From NCBI RefSeq assembly GCF_041296385.1, contig NC_091022.1, positions 19,859,967 to 19,923,966 on the forward strand: DNA of 64,000 nt, given 5' to 3'. Below are positions 13,384 to 26,443 of this stretch, piece by piece. Below the pieces are notes generated by a model, which was not told the origin of the DNA, did no database searches, and saw nothing but the letters and a program-made list of their open reading frames with translations. The first letter of the stretch is position 1. Each line of letters opens with the position of its first letter. The stretch comes from Aphelocoma coerulescens. Its lineage: Eukaryota; Chordata; Aves; Passeriformes; Corvidae. A program made the position numbers and the translations under genes.

Positions 13384-16300
13384 ATAATTTTTTAAATTAC
13401 TGTTAAATATATTGACTATAAGGTGACGTTATACAACTGCTGCACACTGTGTGACATCTAGAGCAGTACAAGAAATCTGAACCTTTCCAAGAAATAAATC
13501 AGTATTATCAAATTTCCTAGGCAAATTGTGTTCTTCTATTTTGAGTGTTAAGCTAAATGCAAGCACACTTTACAAGTACAGTTCTACTTCTCACTTCAAA
13601 ATACACAATGTGCTTTGGACACTGAGTAAGTTTTCAGTATCACTTAAGGTTTTGAATATTTCAAAACAGTTGATAACGGCAGTGAAAGAGGAAACTTGAC
13701 AAGCTCTCCATGCTGATAAATATAGAACTTTTTGGATGAGTAGAGCTCAATGGAGCTGTAATCTTGGCTGGCACCTGTACATGATACTATAACACATACA
13801 GCTAGAACTGCAAGTTTGTGAGAATAAATTAAATTAAATTCACATTCATGTTAGCACTTTAAAAGATGTTGTCAGTACAACTTTGTATGCATGCAAGCCA
13901 CTGCACTTTTGAAAGTTTTACCCTAAATGTTCAGAATTCAAGCACGCTGTGTCTAAGGGTTAGGAGATATATTGGCCGTATCTTAGTCGGCCTTTACCCA
14001 CATTATTCACATCTGTACCTCCTCAACATGGCTAAATAAACTGCAAATTAGGCTGAAAATGAAGTAACTGCACTTCAAAATGTTAAATTCTAAATGAGTT
14101 TATCGTATCTGAATTGTGAAATACAGCAGATGTCAAACGCCCTTACCAAAATGTATTCCACAGTTGCCTTAAATCTGCAGTATATTTTACTTTAAAAGCA
14201 TTTTTTTCTCTTGTTCTTCTTTCTAGGCTCTCTCTCCCTATCAAAAAACAATCAAGCAATTCAGGAATTTATACCAGCAGCAAAATACTTGCTAAATATA
14301 AAAGATGGTTTTTTGCTGTTTTATGGAATAAATGGATCTTTTTGATCAGCTATTAATGACACAGTAGTCATATCCATTTGCCCAATAAATGTGTAGGTTT
14401 TCCTGCTTTCCTTATTTTTATTTATAAATTTCATAATGGCAGTAAGGCACTTTAAACTGTATTTCTCAGGGAATACTGCACTTTGGGGACTGCTAAAAGT
14501 CACTTTGCCTTCAGCCTTTATCACCCTACGTGAGGTACAATAAACACTAAGAAATGGGCTGCCTATTGTGTGCCTTGTTATAAAGTTCACGTCCAGCAAT
14601 TCTCCTGTCCTTTCTGTTTGAATTTCCTTTCTTCCCAAGCTTTTCTCAGACATGTTCTTAGCAAGTCTAACTGATTCATCCTAATTCTGGATGACAGACT
14701 GGGTTGAACAGTACAGGCTCCAGTTATGCAACAGGCTCATTCACATGGCTACAACCTCACCTACTGCTTATTCAATTCAGTTATGGCTAGGCAGTACTGC
14801 TCACTCATATGCTGGATTCTGGAGCTTTTTTCCTAAAATATTGCACTATTCCATAAAAAATTTCCTGTGCTCTTTATTGGCGTCCGGTGTCCAGTAGCCA
14901 CATTTTACCAGACTTCGACTAAGTTAAACGGACCTAGCTCATGATGCTTCTCAGGACCCAGAGCACACTTTTAATAGAAATTCAAGGAAGGTTGTACATC
15001 ATTTATGTGATTTCTTTACCAAGGGGTAAGACAATCTGGTGGTATTTTGCAAGGTACAGAGAAAAGTTCTAGTCAAGCAGTAAACTACAAAAGCTATTCA
15101 GAAGACAGGGTGATGCACTAAACTTGCTAGGATGCCATGCAGACATTCAAAAGCCACAATATCTAAAATTGTCTTGGTTCTTGGATTGGCTGAATCAGAC
15201 AAGAGAAGGCCACACAAGACTATAAACTTGCTGTGAAGATAAAATTGTTAATTCTCTACATGGCTGTAATACTCATACAAAAAGTCGAGCACACACATAA
15301 ATATGTATTTATTTGCTGTTATGTTAATTTTGTTAAAAAACATCAGTAGTTGATAAGCTGGATAATGTGTGCAATTTTGAAAGGCTTTGAAAACATAGAT
15401 GTCTGACTTGACCTTATGACTATTTTCTCCTTCAGGCAAACCAATATTATAACCAGAACAACACAAGAGGATGAGCATTGTTGGGGAGTTGCTCACTGTG
15501 CCTGTCATACCCCGTTAATGCAACTTTGATTTGCCTTTGTTCTGACAGTAGCAAACAGCTGCTTGTAAATGAGCCACAGTCCCTGGGCTGCCTCCCATTA
15601 TTCCACACTTTTGTTTGACAAGGTCACTTGCTGTGGGGATTTTGGGGAGAAAGAGTGTGCAGCCTATGGAATTAGAGTTAAACCACAGGCAACCCAGCTT
15701 GAATGCTCTTATTATATTTTTTTTATAGCACCAGCAAAGCAAAAATAACAAAGAGAAAATCTTTTACTCTGTGAGCAAGTCAAACTTTTCTTTTTCCCAG
15801 TGTTCATTTCATAATCCTAAAACTATCTTACAAAAAGCAAGTCATGTTTCCATAAATCCCCTTTCATTCAAATCTTAACAGGATTTATATGAAAGATGTA
15901 TTTAATTACAAAACAGGATTAACAAAAACAGATTAATATTGTTTTGTTCATCCACTGCTACAATTCATCAGGAGACAATACTGAGCTATAGCTAACAGCA
16001 ACTCTGACAAACACTGCAAAAACATGAAGAAACAATCTGATTTATGCCAGTTTTCACAGGAAATTGATTTATTTTTGATAGGAACCGAGGCACATCAGTC
16101 TTCCAGAAAGAGAAGCATCTCATAAGCAAATTACTGCTATGATAACTGCCCATTTAAGGGCAAGCAGACATTCCTGACTGGGGTTTTATGGTGCTGAATT
16201 AAACTGTAAGATCAGTTTACAAAGACATTAGGATAGTATGTGGTGCTATCAAATCATTCCTGAACCTTCACTTTCCAATTTGACCTGTGATCTTACTGGC

Positions 16301-17652
16301 AGCAAAAACTGTCATTTAGGGTAGCCTGTTTCTTTGTGACAACTGTTGCTTTTGAAGCCACGAATAAACAAGGAATAGGTAGCAAATATTCAAAGGGATG
16401 GCTGATGCTATGGGAGGAGACAGCCAGTGGCAGTCTGCAACCACAGATGAATCACAGCAGTGTGCTTTCAAAACTTACAAGTGAAGAGAGAAGAGGACTG
16501 ACTTTAAAAACGCCTTTCAGGCTCTTCAAGAAGGGTCACTGAAAACAATGAATGGAAATCAGTCCAAAAACCTCCCCCAGCAGCCAGCTATGCTATTCCG
16601 AAGGGACAGTCCCGATTGTTCAGATTTTTATCTCATCAACCCAAAAAGTGACTGAGCTCTTCCTGTCCTGAATCCTTTGCTTCCTAGTTCTTTGTTTGGC
16701 CACTGGAAGAAATGTCTTCATCACAAAGGCCTCTGCATCCGCATTAAAAGAAAAACTCACAGACATTTCTGGAATCTTTGATTAACTTCTAAGTCTCAGG
16801 GTGTTCTCAGCAGAAAAGCAGAGATGACTGTTAGACAAGTTTACACATCTTCCCTGGCCTCGCTGAAAATGCTGACTGAACTTGGAAGATTAGATTTATG
16901 ACAATAGGATTGGGTTAGGCAGCCTTCTACTCTCTTCTTTCAGCTAATTCAGCTTAAATCTCACTCTCCACCACAAATCTGCCAATGTGCAGGTAAGAGA
17001 AGTCTTCTCCAAGTTTCAGCTGGAAGTAGTTTCCCTTGTCAAATGAGAGTTACGAAATACATAGTTAGTGATATATCTGGTACATTCTCACTGAATTAAC
17101 CACTGCTAACAAGAAGTCATCAACAACAACAAAGTCTAATGATAATTCATGATGACAACACGCACTTTCCAATAAAGCACACTGAAAACACTCCAGTAGC
17201 TGACTGCCAGAGCGCAGGATGGGAGGTTGTTAGCCTCATTTGTATTCAAAAGCAGGCAAATCACTAAAACTCATTTACATCCTTCCATCTCTCTTAGTTC
17301 ATGTCAACAGCAGGTGGTCTATCGATACTACCTTTGAAATAAGTAGGTGGCTTAAACTGCCTTCAAATTTCAGTAAAAACCCTGAATTATAGAATAGACC
17401 TTGAGTCTTAACTTTCCTGTTTTCTTTGTGTGGGCTGTAATAGAACATGAGTAAGTACAACAGGCACTTTGTTCGTATTTAATCTACATTAAAAACTAAG
17501 TTTTGCACATAAATCTAGGCACCTTAATCTTGAGCCTTAGCAGACAGTTGCAGACATGACCATTTATGAGCCCAGCAAAGTGAATTACAAAAGTTTATTT
17601 GTAAAGGTTTGAGTAAAATCCATAACAGATTATGAAAGATTTTTAGAGATGA

Positions 17653-17667
17653 TTTTTTTTTTTTTTT
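17653..17667. repeat. T15 tract
   Basis: Fifteen T on the plus strand; simple homopolymer. Confidence 0.9.
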
Positions 17668-18935
17668 GTTAAAACACACATTTTTGGGATAAACAGATGA
17701 AGACTGACTCTTGAATCCTTCGATGCATGTGTTTAAGTTTCCCTGCTGCTAGCCCACTGGGAACTACTCCTCTGAATAGATTACGTTCACTACACACTTC
17801 TAGGGACATATGTCTTCTATTTTTCTTTGTGGCATTGTGACTATTTCTAACAGTCAGTTTAAAAACACAAATGTCTGTTGTCAATCAGGACCAATTTCTG
17901 ATGAAGTGAGAAGAAACACTGCCTGAGACAAGAATCAAGGCCATCTTCATGCCCAAAAGAGTACACAGCCAGCAGTAAGCAACATCACAAATGTGTTATA
18001 CAAATCCAGAATAGATTAAAGTAACTAAAAGCAGCATTTGGTTGCTTTTCCTCTGTGATGTTTGCTTTCACATTTTGACAACTCCCTCAGAATTTGTGTG
18101 AAATTCAGTGTCCGCCAGAATTACTACTTTGATGTCTGCTTTCAAACTTCCAGAAAGAACAGTGACTTTTGAAACACAGAGGTCAGTAATAACCCTGCAG
18201 ACTGTGCAGATTATGCTAAATTAACTCCCATATTTTGGTCAGCAGGTGGAAAAAGCATAATACACTGTCCCAGTATCCCTGAAAACCAAAGCTGGGGTCA
18301 GTCCCCACAAATCCACTGCAAATTCAGGGGCTTTGTTTATTACTCTGTCTGGATTCAGCTGAGCATTAGTAAAATCTGACATGCAGGATTCGCATTTAAA
18401 GATCTGGGTAAGGTTTTGTTGCTAATAAATAAAGATATCTGTTTATACAGTTGGGATTTTTCAATGTGACAAATGGTAAGGATGCTGAAGGTGTCCTCTA
18501 AGCTACTAAGCATAAGAGAGCCTGCACTTCACAATGAGTTAAAGATTGTTTAAAGACCAGGACAGTCATTAAGCTGTATTTACTGTCTAGACAGGAACAG
18601 CTCCACCTAACCATTCCCAAAGGTTGTTAGCATTTCTAAAAATTAAGCAGCAGCAGGAAAAGGTTAAGATCAACTTACTAATTAAGTTACACTCACAGAA
18701 ATCTGGAGAGGGGAAGGGAATGTAAATATGAATAGCATCCCCCAGTCTGAGTCCCAATCCTTAAATACAGGTCTTGCTTTACGAAGGAAAACATTAGGAC
18801 TGAGCATCAGTGTGCAGAGCTGATGCCCAGACATGGGGCTGCACAAAAATGCCATTAGCCTGAGACAGATAAACTCCAAGGATTTTCTTTTATCTAAGTT
18901 ACTGGTAGACACAAGCAGTGTTTTTCTTTCATTTC

Positions 18936-18962
18936 TTTACAGTACATATAGTGTACTGTAAA
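18936..18962. repeat. Perfect 11-bp inverted repeat (hairpin)
   Basis: TTTACAGTACA and its exact reverse complement are separated by five bases. The AGTACAT word recurs three more times within the next 40 bases. Confidence 0.8.
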
Positions 18963-20160
18963 TCTGCAGTACATTAGTACATCAGTTGAGTACATTCGCT
19001 GGTCTTTTGTAGCTTTTGGTGTCAAAAGGTGAATTCAAGATAACTGCCAAACAATGAGGAATGTTCCAAGCCTACCTTATGATGTTAATTGTATGATAAA
19101 AGCAGATATTTAGGTCACTTCCACGGTGCTTAGCAAATTCCCAAGGGCACTTGACAGGAAAACAGAACTCCTTCAAGGAGCTACACAAGCAGCAACCGAG
19201 ATAAAAGAGATCCCTTCTGGTGACAAGTATTACTCAGAAATCCCTTAGCGAGTGGTGAGACTGGATAGTCTGAGAGATCCCTTAGACTCCCAGGAGGGAC
19301 AGAAGCTCTTCTGCTCTACAGGTTCTTGTAGGTGGAAACCCTAAGTAAACTCAGAGAGGTCTCTGGTTTCCCTGCCCCACAGCTCTCCCTATGTACGATC
19401 CACAGCATCACTGTGCTTGTTTACATACTGGAGATGAGAAGAGTCTGTTGATACAACAGTAATAATTTAAATTCTAATCCAAAGAATAACTGCATAAGCA
19501 AAGAGCGGGTGGCAAGCAGAGCCACTGCCATCCATACCTCTGGAAACAGAAATGATGAATGTAAATCAAATTGTTCAGAATCACTTAAAATTGCCATTTA
19601 AATCAAAGTCAAATTATTTAAATTGTCAAAAAGAAACCTCTATTTAGATAACCAATTTATCCTTATTTACTTTTATCTGTATTTTTATTATAAAAGAAAG
19701 GATAACTCAGTGATTGTTAACAAAACATATTGATAAACATAGATTTTAAACTAAATTTGCACTTCCCTTTCTCAATTTGTAGATTTATCTACCTTAATGA
19801 TATTTCACTGGCGATTTTTATATTCTTCCTCTTTCTTATATTGAAAAGAGTAAATAAGTGTTCTTTTTTTTTTTTAGTTAAATGATTATCAAATCTTACT
19901 CTTATTTATGTTGGATCTTTTCTGGGGAAACAAAAAACAGACTGGGATCTACTAAACACACAGTTCTTCAAATCTCGGGTGTTATCACCACATAAATTAG
20001 GTTATCCAACTTGTTTCAATTACAAATGGACATATTTCAAAAGCACTTTTTCTGGACTGAAAAACTGAATTGTTTGGGTTTGGTGACCAGGTCACACAAA
20101 ATTTTAAAACTTGTTTAGTCCTATCCTGTCACTTCAAAAAAATTAGTTATAGATCAGAAG

Positions 20161-20175
20161 AAAAAAAAAAAAAAA
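20161..20175. repeat. A15 tract
   Basis: Fifteen A on the plus strand; no upstream retroelement body was recognised. Confidence 0.9.
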
Positions 20176-20439
20176 GGATTTTTTCACTTTCACTGTTCCT
20201 AGATAACTTTAGCTTCTAACAAAGTTGTCACAGAAGTGAAATGAACAGAATAAATGGAAACTAAAAAAGAAATCCCAAACTATTTCTACACCTGCAGAGG
20301 ACAGCACTCATGCCTAAAGCTAATTTAGCACCTCCCAGTCTTTTGTTCCAGACCAAGTCAATGCTTTCACTATTCCTCTTTCTTAGAGAAAGCAAACCGG
20401 TAGGGCTTGAATATTGCTTATTAAATGCAACCTGAGAAG

Positions 20440-20560
20440 TGCCCGCAAGGCAATCCCAGCACCTGCAGGCACCCAGGGCTGTGCCCGCCCACCCCGCCCT
20501 GGCCTTCCCCTGCCCTTCGCCTGCCTGCTCCCTGCCCAGGCACAGGGAGGTGAATAAAAC
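20440..20560. other. GC-rich patch
   Basis: A C-rich plus strand with repeated CCCTGCC and CCCGCC-like words resembles Sp-family binding sites. No gene was recognised. Confidence 0.3.
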
Positions 20561-23500
20561 CAGCTCTGACTCCCCTGACATCACTTCTGCTAAGCAGACA
20601 CTAATGACTTTTTTTTGTTTTTTTCCTTTCTCCTACTTCCCCGTGGGCAGAAGTTGATAATGAACTCTGTATATTGCATTGGCACTCTCACTGGGAGAAA
20701 TAACAAACTACAATTCCACCTCTTCCCTGCCCATCTCTTTGGGCGGGTGGAATAATGGTGATCCCTACATTTTCTTCTCCACCTCCCTCAGACAAAAGGT
20801 TAATAAACCACTCAGCATTTGCTTTTCATGGAAACAGTATGTGTGGAATAATTAGCATTTTCCAGGTAGCACAGTAATACCACTGTGAGTGCTCAATACC
20901 AGGTTGTTCCAGAAACCTATTACAAAACTGTAACCCAAAAGCAGTTGAAGATTCATTCATTTCAGGACAGAAGAAATAATTCTGGCTACAACTACAGCAA
21001 TAACTTGACCTAGAACTGAGCAGAGACAGACTATTGCATCAGATCAGAAGTATGACCAGAGCTGAGTGACCTAGTTAGAAGTGTTTACTCTCCTCTGAGA
21101 TCACTTACAGCAACCCTTTGTGCTTTAAGAGAATTTATACTTGATCAAGGTTGGAGGATACAAATCTAACATCAGTGCTGGGCTATTCTAGAACTGCATC
21201 TTGCAGGGTTTCTTGTACCTTCCCTGAGCAAACTATTGACAGGATGGGCAGGTGGATCCGTTCAACCTAGAACTTTGGGTGGCCTCAGAAGAGATAAATG
21301 TTCATCTCTTATCAGTCACAGAAGACACTCTCCAAATTTCCAATTCCTGTGTGAGTGCACCTGCATGGGAGTATTTTTGTAAAAAGTGGGAGATGGCCCC
21401 AGCAGCCAAACAAGAGCCAATCCTGGCAGACTGACCTCTTGAAAGATGCTAAATGCAGGAACAAGCGTTCACTTCCAGATCTCAGGCGGAAGAAGGTGCC
21501 TGCAAGCAGCCCTGAGTGCTAACTCAGAACTAAGTCCCAAAAACTCATTCTCTATGGGCTAGCAGCAGACAGCTCCAGATCAGACCACTGCCAACTTCAC
21601 ACCCTGCTTGGGGGTACCACTAAAGGTACAAGGACCACAGTGTTCTCATGAGAGTGGGACCACATAACTAACATTAAGCAAGACCAAGGCTTAATGTCTA
21701 ATCTCCAAACCTCCCATGCCAATATTGCAAATGTCTAAAGATCACTGCTTCCAGAATTAGCAGTTCCTTACTGATAAAAACTGATATTGAAAAGAAAAAA
21801 ATGCAAAGATCAGCTATATACATGTATATGCCAAAGAAAAGAGGCCAAAACTAAAACCAAACTGAATAGAGCATCTCAATCGATCTGTACAGTCCCATTT
21901 GTATGATTATATTTCCAGAAAGGCATCACACAATTTCAGAGCAAGACATCTGCCAAACTAATGAGAGCCCAAGAGTCAAAACAAAAGTACAAGTAAGTAC
22001 TAAGAAATCAAAAATCCCCAAACTGTTAGGTAGACCCTATTGTCTAAAACTACAGATGCTTAGGAAGAAATTATTTCTTAACTGTAACATAAACATTTAC
22101 AAAAGATGGTATTTCTTCATCTGGTGTTCATCAGAAACTTTTGCTCAAGTCTCAAAGCAGCAACCCGCAATTTTTGCTTCTTCCAGCACAAAAAACCAAA
22201 AGGGGCTGTCACCAGGGATGGGGAAAAGGAAACCTTGACGAGCTGGCTCAGAGTAACTAAATACTTCAAATCCAAATTTTACTCACTTCAACATGTTTGG
22301 AAGCGATGCAGGTTGGCCAAGAGCCATCCTCAACCCAACAAGTGTACCTCACCAGCTGGCATGACACAGACAAGAGCCCCCGACACCTCGGGAGGGAGCA
22401 GTCGGGAACAGATCGGGTGAATTAATGCAGCACTCCAGGTTGCGTGCCTGGGCAAAACTGTTTGTTCTTTGGCTCCAGTTTCAAAGTCGGTCAGTATTTA
22501 AACCTCTTGTTCTCTAGCTCGGATTTCAAAATCAGTGTTTATGTTTTATTGTTTTACAGTTCAGCAAGACCAAGCACAATTAGCTTGTAAAATCCTATAC
22601 TGCCTGTCTTCAAGGTTGAGGAAGGGTGAGGAAGCACAGTGTTAACAGTGAGTAGTTACACACTTGGGCAGCTCTGGGCACACTCAGTTTTATGCCATAG
22701 TACTCAGGCAGCTGTTGAAGTTGCTGTAAACCAAGATGGATAAAACTGCGCAGTCAACAGCAAAGTAACCCTTGTCTGCATTTGCAAGGCCAGGACCATT
22801 GAAATGCCACATTTCTGCTGCCCTGGGAGGACTTATGGATGCGCCAGGGACTGGGGCAATTTCACCTCTCCTTAGCTAATTAACACAGTAAGTATTTTGA
22901 TGTAGTTTGTAGCTACAGCTACGTAATTCAAAACCAGAAGTATTTTGAAAGGTACTAATCAGTGGTTCAAAAATACTTATTGACACACTGTAGTGGTATT
23001 TATTTTTAAAAAAGTGTGTATGGGCATTCTGGTTATTCCTAAAATAGGGAAAAATACAAATGGGAAAATTGTTATTCTACATTATTTTCCACAAGATATG
23101 TGACTTTAGCCAGAGGCTATCAGTCTTGAAAGAACACTACTTTTAGAAACCTTAGCCACACATTTTATTTTACTTTATTCTACTTTTCTCGGTAGAAACA
23201 TACTTGTACAAATGTACAAATGTGATTGCCTCGACTCCTGGCTCCAGACCTACAGGGAAAATCCACAAGTGCGGGCATGCAGCTGTTTTGGAAGATCTCA
23301 GTTTATTTTCTAGCAATTATTACCCACTACTTCCAATGATGCACTACCAGATTACCCATTCCAGCTGCTTATTAAAGTATGAACAGAGTATCTCAAGTCT
23401 GTTATAGACATAATCCTGGAGGTGCCTCTTCTGGTCTCTGGACAACAAAATACACATCCCAAAACATCAGTGCTCCATTACCCTTTCAGGCACATGAGGT

Positions 23501-26425
23501 ACCTTCTAGCTAATAGCCCAATTAATCACGAGGATGTACTTGAAAAGGAAGTTGAAATCTTGTTTGGATAATGAAGTAGAGATTATAGGATGCCTAAGAA
23601 GAAACTGTGCCATACAAGCACAAATTGAAACATGTTCATCATAGTGATGTAATACACTTACTACAACTTAAAAAAAGTAATTGACAAAATCTTAATTAGC
23701 ATTTTACTAATTAACAACTACAGGTAAAAACAGATGTGGATAGATGAAGGGGTGTGAGGACTCTAATAGGGTCAAATCATATGCTGTTGAGAATCCACAT
23801 AAATTAGGTTTTTATTAATAGTTATTAATTCCACAAAAATGTTTAAGATGGGCATCTTTTATACACAGGTTGGATTGAAGAGGTTGAAAATGAAGAGGAA
23901 AAGGTCTTTTTGACTGAAGATAGAACACATCTTAATACTATCAACCTACAGCTGTCAAACCTAAAAATACATTTCATAGTCTGTCTTCAGAGTTTTTTAC
24001 ATTAAAGAATATTTGAGTCCATCTGTGTGAGGCATCAGACTAATAAAGGCGGACAGGGGACATGTTCACAAGCTCACCCTGGTGTTGTTCTTCTACAGAA
24101 GACGTTAGATACATATTACTTTTTCTAATAAGGTAAGGACTTCACAAATACAGAGTTAAAAAATAATATTACAAATTTTGCAGTCTGCATATACATCCAG
24201 CCAAGTGGCAATTTGTTGCTTATTCCTACTGCTACCTTTTAAGTAATTTTTTTAAACTATTCACTGTATTCAAAATAGTCAAACCTCAGCATGTAGTTTC
24301 TTTGAATATACTTTCCAATACAAAAGTATCTGTATTTCAGTTACTTCAGTTATGGTAGTTATAACTGCCTGTATTTCAGTATTTCATTTATTCCAGGAAA
24401 CTGTAATAGAATCATTAAAATAGGATAATATGGAGAATTTTTTTCCTGCTTAGGCAGTGAGCAGTCCCAATCATATAAAAATCTTGTTTATTATAATTTT
24501 AAACACGCACCCCTCATTACAACACATTTCGGGGTTTACACACCTGAATCAAACTTTCAAAACCGTAATGAGACTGATGAACACTGGATACCTTTTTCAT
24601 ATGACCAGATGCAAACCTATTGTAGCTCTGGTCAAAGACACTGTGCTACTGAGTAAACAAGACAACAGCGCGACCTTTTTGTGTTGCTATCCAATTCACA
24701 AGTAAAGAGCATTGAAAGAGATTACAGGAAAGCCTTAAAATACCCAGCATTATACCTGTTTATGTTTCTGCTGGCTCTGAACATACAAACAGAGGTAGGA
24801 ATTAGAGGAGCACTACATGCTTGTCAGTTCCATGGTTTATACATCTATTTTCAGACTCTCAGGAAAACAGCAGACATCTTAATAAGAGAAAGGGAGCAGT
24901 GAATTCACTGGTAGCAAAGGCATCACAGCTAAACTTGTTCTCATTTAATGAGGATCTGTCCAGAAATCTCTCACCTGCAGGAATAAAACAACTACCATGA
25001 TGTTTTAATTTTATTATTTTGCCTTAATTTAATTTCTGGGGTTTTTTTAAGGAAGCAAGACCTTACAAAATCAGATCTATTAAAGTACCTAACAAAAAGG
25101 GCATCGGACTACTTAAAAGGGCATGAAATTCCGCACTCACATATAGTCTCAAATAGGCTGGTAGGCTCTACTTTCATGGATAAGCACATCCTAAAGAGAT
25201 TACAACATCTTAGGCAAAAGGCTATTGAATTACAGTGTGGATTAAATTACAGAATTTGGTAAGTGTGTATTATCATATATCAGCACATCCACCAGTTTAG
25301 TTCAGGAGATAAGTTACTAAAACTATGCAAGAAGTTGAATAGCCTCTTATAACAGTTTGATGCAATATTGACTTTTCCATTTTTATTTCCAAAACAGATT
25401 TCATTTAATTTTCATTATTTAATTCTCATCAATTCAGACAATTCACAGACCTTTCTGGCTGTTGAATGTCTTTGTGCAGAACACATTTAAGTAACTGAGT
25501 ATAAAATTCTGTCATAGCCACACGTTTTCCTTATAACTATTGGCAATTATTCTCCTAGCCCACTGTCAACTTAATTTTTATATATGAAGACTGGAGAAAA
25601 AAAAAAACATTACAGGAACAGAGAGCTATCAGTACTCAAGCATTCTGGGTTACTACTCACCCAAAGCAATAATTATCCCTTGATTCAGCTTACCATAAAG
25701 TCACATATTTAGTTTTTGCCCCTCTGTATTAACAAAGGTTCCATAATACAAATTTTGCCTTTTCCTTTTAGTTGCATACAGAGGTTACTAGAATGCTAAA
25801 ATAAAGCAATAAGGCAAGCAAAGCAAAGAGGGTAACTCTTCTAAGCACTCAGTCCTGTTAATTCTTAATAACCAAAATAATATTTCTAGGATATTTGTAC
25901 ACTACAGGGTAATATGAAACAAGCCAAACTATAACAATGAAGAACAACCAATTTAAGTATATACAAAAAAAGGTCTTTTTTTTTCTGGAACTGTTCAAAC
26001 ATAACCCAAAAAAGAAACAGCTATATTCAGCCTCTGGGAACTTTAGCTAGACACATTGTTTTACATTTATATTAGAACATAAAACATAATTGATATTTTC
26101 AGGAAAAAAATGTTTAAATTAGATGAGGAAAAGCTGCTTCAGCAGTAACTTCAAGCTGGTCCACCAGAATGCAATACTGTCTCTGACACACATATTTCAT
26201 ATTTGGAAAAAGCAGAGTATTTCATAGAACCAAAACTGAACTACTAGAAAAAAGGAAACTAGCACCAGTAGCACAGTGGCATTCCTTGTAAGAACATGAA
26301 GTTAGAACTGTATTTCAAAACATAAAATCTGACAAAACAGTGAAAATAAGTTTTTCCCACTAAGAGAACATGCTGCAAAATGCATTTTACCAGTCCATTT
26401 GGCCTGAGGGGCTGCAGTCTGAACA

Positions 26426-26443
26426 ATGATCAGGCCTGATCAT
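26426..26443. repeat. 18-bp perfect palindrome
   Basis: ATGATCAGGCCTGATCAT equals its own reverse complement. About 0.25 such sites are expected by chance in 64 kb of equal base composition. Confidence 0.85.
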
